64,000 nt of DNA from Flavobacterium fluvii. Its GTDB lineage: Bacteria > Bacteroidota > Bacteroidia > Flavobacteriales > Flavobacteriaceae. Made by a program: the position numbers and the translations under genes. The notes below the pieces were generated by a model that was given only the letters and a program-made list of their open reading frames with translations, was not told the origin of the DNA and ran no database searches. Shown here piece after piece: positions 61,917 through 64,000 of the stretch (position 1 is the stretch's first letter; each line of letters opens with the position of its first letter). The stretch covers positions 1-64,000 of the forward strand of contig NZ_FQWB01000004.1 of NCBI RefSeq assembly GCF_900129545.1, in the 5' to 3' direction.

Positions 61917-63809
61917 ATGTCTGAAGCATTAGCAATTCTCCAAAAATATTGGAAACACGACGAATTTAGGTCGCCACAAGACGAAATAATCAATTCGGTT
62001 TTGGACGGAAAAGACACTTTTGGGCTGATGCCCACAGGTGGCGGAAAATCAATTTGTTTTCAAGTTCCCGCTTTAATGAAAGACGGAATCTGTCTGGTTA
62101 TTTCACCTTTGGTCGCCTTGATGAAAGATCAAGTACACCGCTTGCAACAACTCAACATCAAGGCCATTGCCTTGACTGGCGGAATCCAATCGGACGAAAT
62201 GATCACGCTTTTGGACAATTGCGAATTTGGCAATTACAAATTCCTGTACTTGTCGCCGGAACGTTTGCAATCGGACTGGATTTTGGAACGGATAAAAACC
62301 CTGCCCATCAATTTAATTGCCATCGACGAAGCGCATTGCGTATCGCAATGGGGTCACGATTTTCGCCCCGCTTACCTGAAAATTGCCAAACTAAAAACCC
62401 ATTTCCCGAAAGTTCCCTTTCTGGCTCTTACCGCCTCGGCAACCAAGAAAGTAATGGACGATGTAATTCTTCAATTGGGATTGGAGAAACCTGCCATTTT
62501 CCAGAAATCATTTGCCCGAAAAAATATTGCCTACATGGTTTTTGAAGTCGAAGACAAGCTGCATCGAATGGAACAAATCTTGAAGAAAAATCCGCAACCT
62601 TCCATCATATATGTCCGAAACAGGAAATCGTGTTCGGATACCGCTTCGCAATTGCAGTCTTTAGGATTCAAGACTACTTTTTACCACGGCGGATTATCCG
62701 TAAAAGAGAAAGAAAAAAATATGGGTCTTTGGATGAAAGAAGAGGTTCAGATCATGGTTGCCACCAATGCCTTCGGTATGGGAATTGACAAATCCAATGT
62801 AAAAACGGTCATACACATCCATCTTCCCGAAAGTATGGAAAGTTATTATCAAGAAGCAGGTCGTGCTGGTCGAAATGAAGAGAAGGCATTTGCCGTCATC
62901 CTCACCAGTCCATCCGACAAGACTCAAGCCCAAAGCCAATTCATTAATGTGCTGCCCGACAAAAAAATCCTGACCCAGATTTACATCAAACTATGCACGT
63001 ATTTCCGAATTGCTTACGGCGAAGGAATTGACGAACAATTTTCGTTCAACCTGAACCACTTTTGTCAAAGATATGGTTTCCCCACCTTGAAAACTTTCAA
63101 CGCCATCCAGTTTTTGGACCGTCAAGGCATTTTGACTTTATCACAGGAATATTCAGAGAAAATCACGATGCAATTCGTCATTGAGTCCAAAGAGGTGATT
63201 CGCTACATGAGTTTGAATCCAAATGAAGAACCCGTTATTTTATCGCTTCTTCGCACCTATCCCGGAATTTACGAATCGCAAACTGCCATTAATCTGTCTT
63301 TAATTGCTAAAAAATCAAATTGCGAAGAACCCCTGATTCATTCGATTTTAGAAAAATTGAAAGAGCGGGACATCATCGATTATCATAAAAAGAACAATGA
63401 TGCGACGATTATTTTCAATGAAATTCGTGAAGACGAAAGAACCATCAACCGGGTTTCGAAATATCTTGAAAACCAGAACAAGCAGAAAGTCGCCCAATTC
63501 GAATCGGTTATACATTATATCAATGAGAAAAAAGTGTGCAAAAGCAAGTTGATTCTGGATTATTTTGGAGAAAAAGCCGAAACAGATTGCGGAATTTGCT
63601 CCTATTGCATTTCGAAAAAAAAGAAACCTATCGACACTTCCATGATTTCGGAAAAAATTATTGGATTATTAAAAATACAAGAATTGAATTCGAGAGAAAT
63701 TCAAAAACTGACCAAATACTCCGAAGACGATGTTATCTTTGCCTTGCAAAATTTATTGGAAAACAATAAAATTTCCGTAAAACCAAACAATAAATATTCA
63801 CTTAAATAA
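61917..63809 (+). CDS. recQ: ATP-dependent DNA helicase RecQ
   Basis: A 630-residue 3'-5' helicase for recombination and fork repair. The motor has Walker A MPTGGGKS (K44), DEAH (137-140), ALTASATKKV, and AFGMGIDKSNV followed by QEAGRAGRNEE. The RecQ C-terminal part differs from E. coli: a zinc site (about 539-562, with CKSKLILDYFGEKAETDC and CSYC) lies after a winged-helix region, and no HRDC domain follows. This is a Bacteroidota-type arrangement. It starts 61 bases after the P-loop gene and ends 28 bases before fmt. Confidence 0.93.
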   Translation: MSEALAILQKYWKHDEFRSPQDEIINSVLDGKDTFGLMPTGGGKSICFQVPALMKDGICLVISPLVALMKDQVHRLQQLNIKAIALTGGIQSDEMITLLDNCEFGNYKFLYLSPERLQSDWILERIKTLPINLIAIDEAHCVSQWGHDFRPAYLKIAKLKTHFPKVPFLALTASATKKVMDDVILQLGLEKPAIFQKSFARKNIAYMVFEVEDKLHRMEQILKKNPQPSIIYVRNRKSCSDTASQLQSLGFKTTFYHGGLSVKEKEKNMGLWMKEEVQIMVATNAFGMGIDKSNVKTVIHIHLPESMESYYQEAGRAGRNEEKAFAVILTSPSDKTQAQSQFINVLPDKKILTQIYIKLCTYFRIAYGEGIDEQFSFNLNHFCQRYGFPTLKTFNAIQFLDRQGILTLSQEYSEKITMQFVIESKEVIRYMSLNPNEEPVILSLLRTYPGIYESQTAINLSLIAKKSNCEEPLIHSILEKLKERDIIDYHKKNNDATIIFNEIREDERTINRVSKYLENQNKQKVAQFESVIHYINEKKVCKSKLILDYFGEKAETDCGICSYCISKKKKPIDTSMISEKIIGLLKIQELNSREIQKLTKYSEDDVIFALQNLLENNKISVKPNNKYSLK

Positions 63810-63812
63810 CGA

Positions 63813-63830
63813 GATAACTTAGTATCTCGC
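63813..63830. repeat. Short palindrome between recQ and fmt
   Basis: GAGATA and TATCTC flank a six-base spacer (ACTTAG). There is no T run. It may be a weak hairpin or an operator. Confidence 0.35.
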
Positions 63831-63837
63831 AATTACA

Positions 63838-64000
63838 ATGGAAAAATCAAGAATCATATTTATGGGGACTCCCGAATTTGCCGTTGGGATTCTGGACACC
63901 ATAATCAAGAACAATTATAATGTTGTGGGCGTTATCACGGCAGCAGACAAACCGGCCGGTCGTGGTCAAAAAATAAAATATTCGGCGGTAAAAGAATATG
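63838..64000 (+). CDS. fmt: Methionyl-tRNA formyltransferase, truncated by window edge
   Basis: The N-terminal 54 codons of the enzyme that formylates initiator Met-t[23 protein letters not shown] and [20 protein letters not shown] are the family's opening blocks (folate-binding Rossmann-type domain). It runs off the right end, so the rest is not visible. It starts 28 bases after recQ. Confidence 0.93.
   Translation, partial: MEKSRIIFMGTPEFAVGILDTIIKNNYNVVGVITAADKPAGRGQKIKYSAVKEY

Noticed and set aside
1..64000. CRISPR array, prophage, IS element or tRNA gene
   Set aside because: No regularly spaced repeats, no integrase or transposase gene and no tRNA-like cloverleaf found by eye; XerD at 51339 looks like the housekeeping recombinase.

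Overview
The window looks like chromosomal DNA of a Flavobacterium-like member of the Bacteroidota. The support is: promoters of the Bacteroidota type (TTG, about 19-20 bases, then TAnnTTTG) in front of many genes; a type B sorting domain of the type IX secretion system; bacillithiol gene bshC; a DUF4295 gene in a ribosomal-protein operon; a TonB-dependent receptor with a carboxypeptidase-like plug; a low-G+C, densely packed gene order; and two copies of a structured RNA that resembles the Flavo-1 motif. All identifications are from reading the sequence; no database search was run.

Layout. 1-586: non-coding, with a promoter firing out of the left edge, a Flavo-1-like element and the thrS promoter. 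587-3885: thrS-infC-rpmI-rplT, with infC starting at a rare ATA codon. 4045-8131: M16 protease, a Crp/Fnr regulator with an almost leaderless promoter, and an AhpD-like protein. 8294-11190 (minus): a B12-type radical SAM protein followed by a secreted DUF6250-like protein. 11419-15042: a large secreted repeat protein. 15103-18583: MHS-type transporter, bshC, ndk. 18731-29419 (mostly minus): DUF721 protein and lipoprotein; ftsY with a 58-residue membrane protein; rpmB-rpmG-DUF4295; cinA; Hpt protein; FAH hydrolase; exonuclease; E2 acyltransferase; glycosyltransferase with a toxin-antitoxin pair; OmpA-type and lipocalin-like lipoproteins.

29594-34547 is the accessory part. Between htpG and a thioredoxin-like gene lies an insert of about 2.3 kb, visibly richer in A+T than its surroundings. 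It carries a membrane protein of the putative phage abortive infection (putAbiC) family and a cytosolic trypsin-like serine protease. The insert is bracketed by two direct repeats of about 84 bp, each holding two hairpins. Each gene is followed by the same 13-base motif, and a REPIN-like inverted repeat sits at the right side. I regard this as a candidate mobile two-gene phage-defence cassette and the best discovery lead in the window.

34677-43430 and on: DUF2721 protein, DUF1800/DUF1501 pair, DMT transporter, aquaporin, AlkB-like dioxygenase, sterol desaturase family enzyme, TIGR03643 protein, M61 peptidase, DUF4369 lipoprotein. 44503-48677 (minus): M23 peptidase then TonB-dependent receptor. 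48847-51212: coiled-coil protein, zapA, a probable 6S RNA, and RNase Y. 51339-57560: xerD, three outer-membrane barrels, aroQ, DUF5686 protein. 57564-61166 (minus): CDF metal transporter, murA (Asp in place of the usual active-site Cys), DUF4290, DUF493. 61316-64000: GTP/ATP-binding protein, recQ, and the start of fmt cut by the window edge. Most of the window is core housekeeping. I saw no tRNA, rRNA, CRISPR array, integrase or transposase gene.
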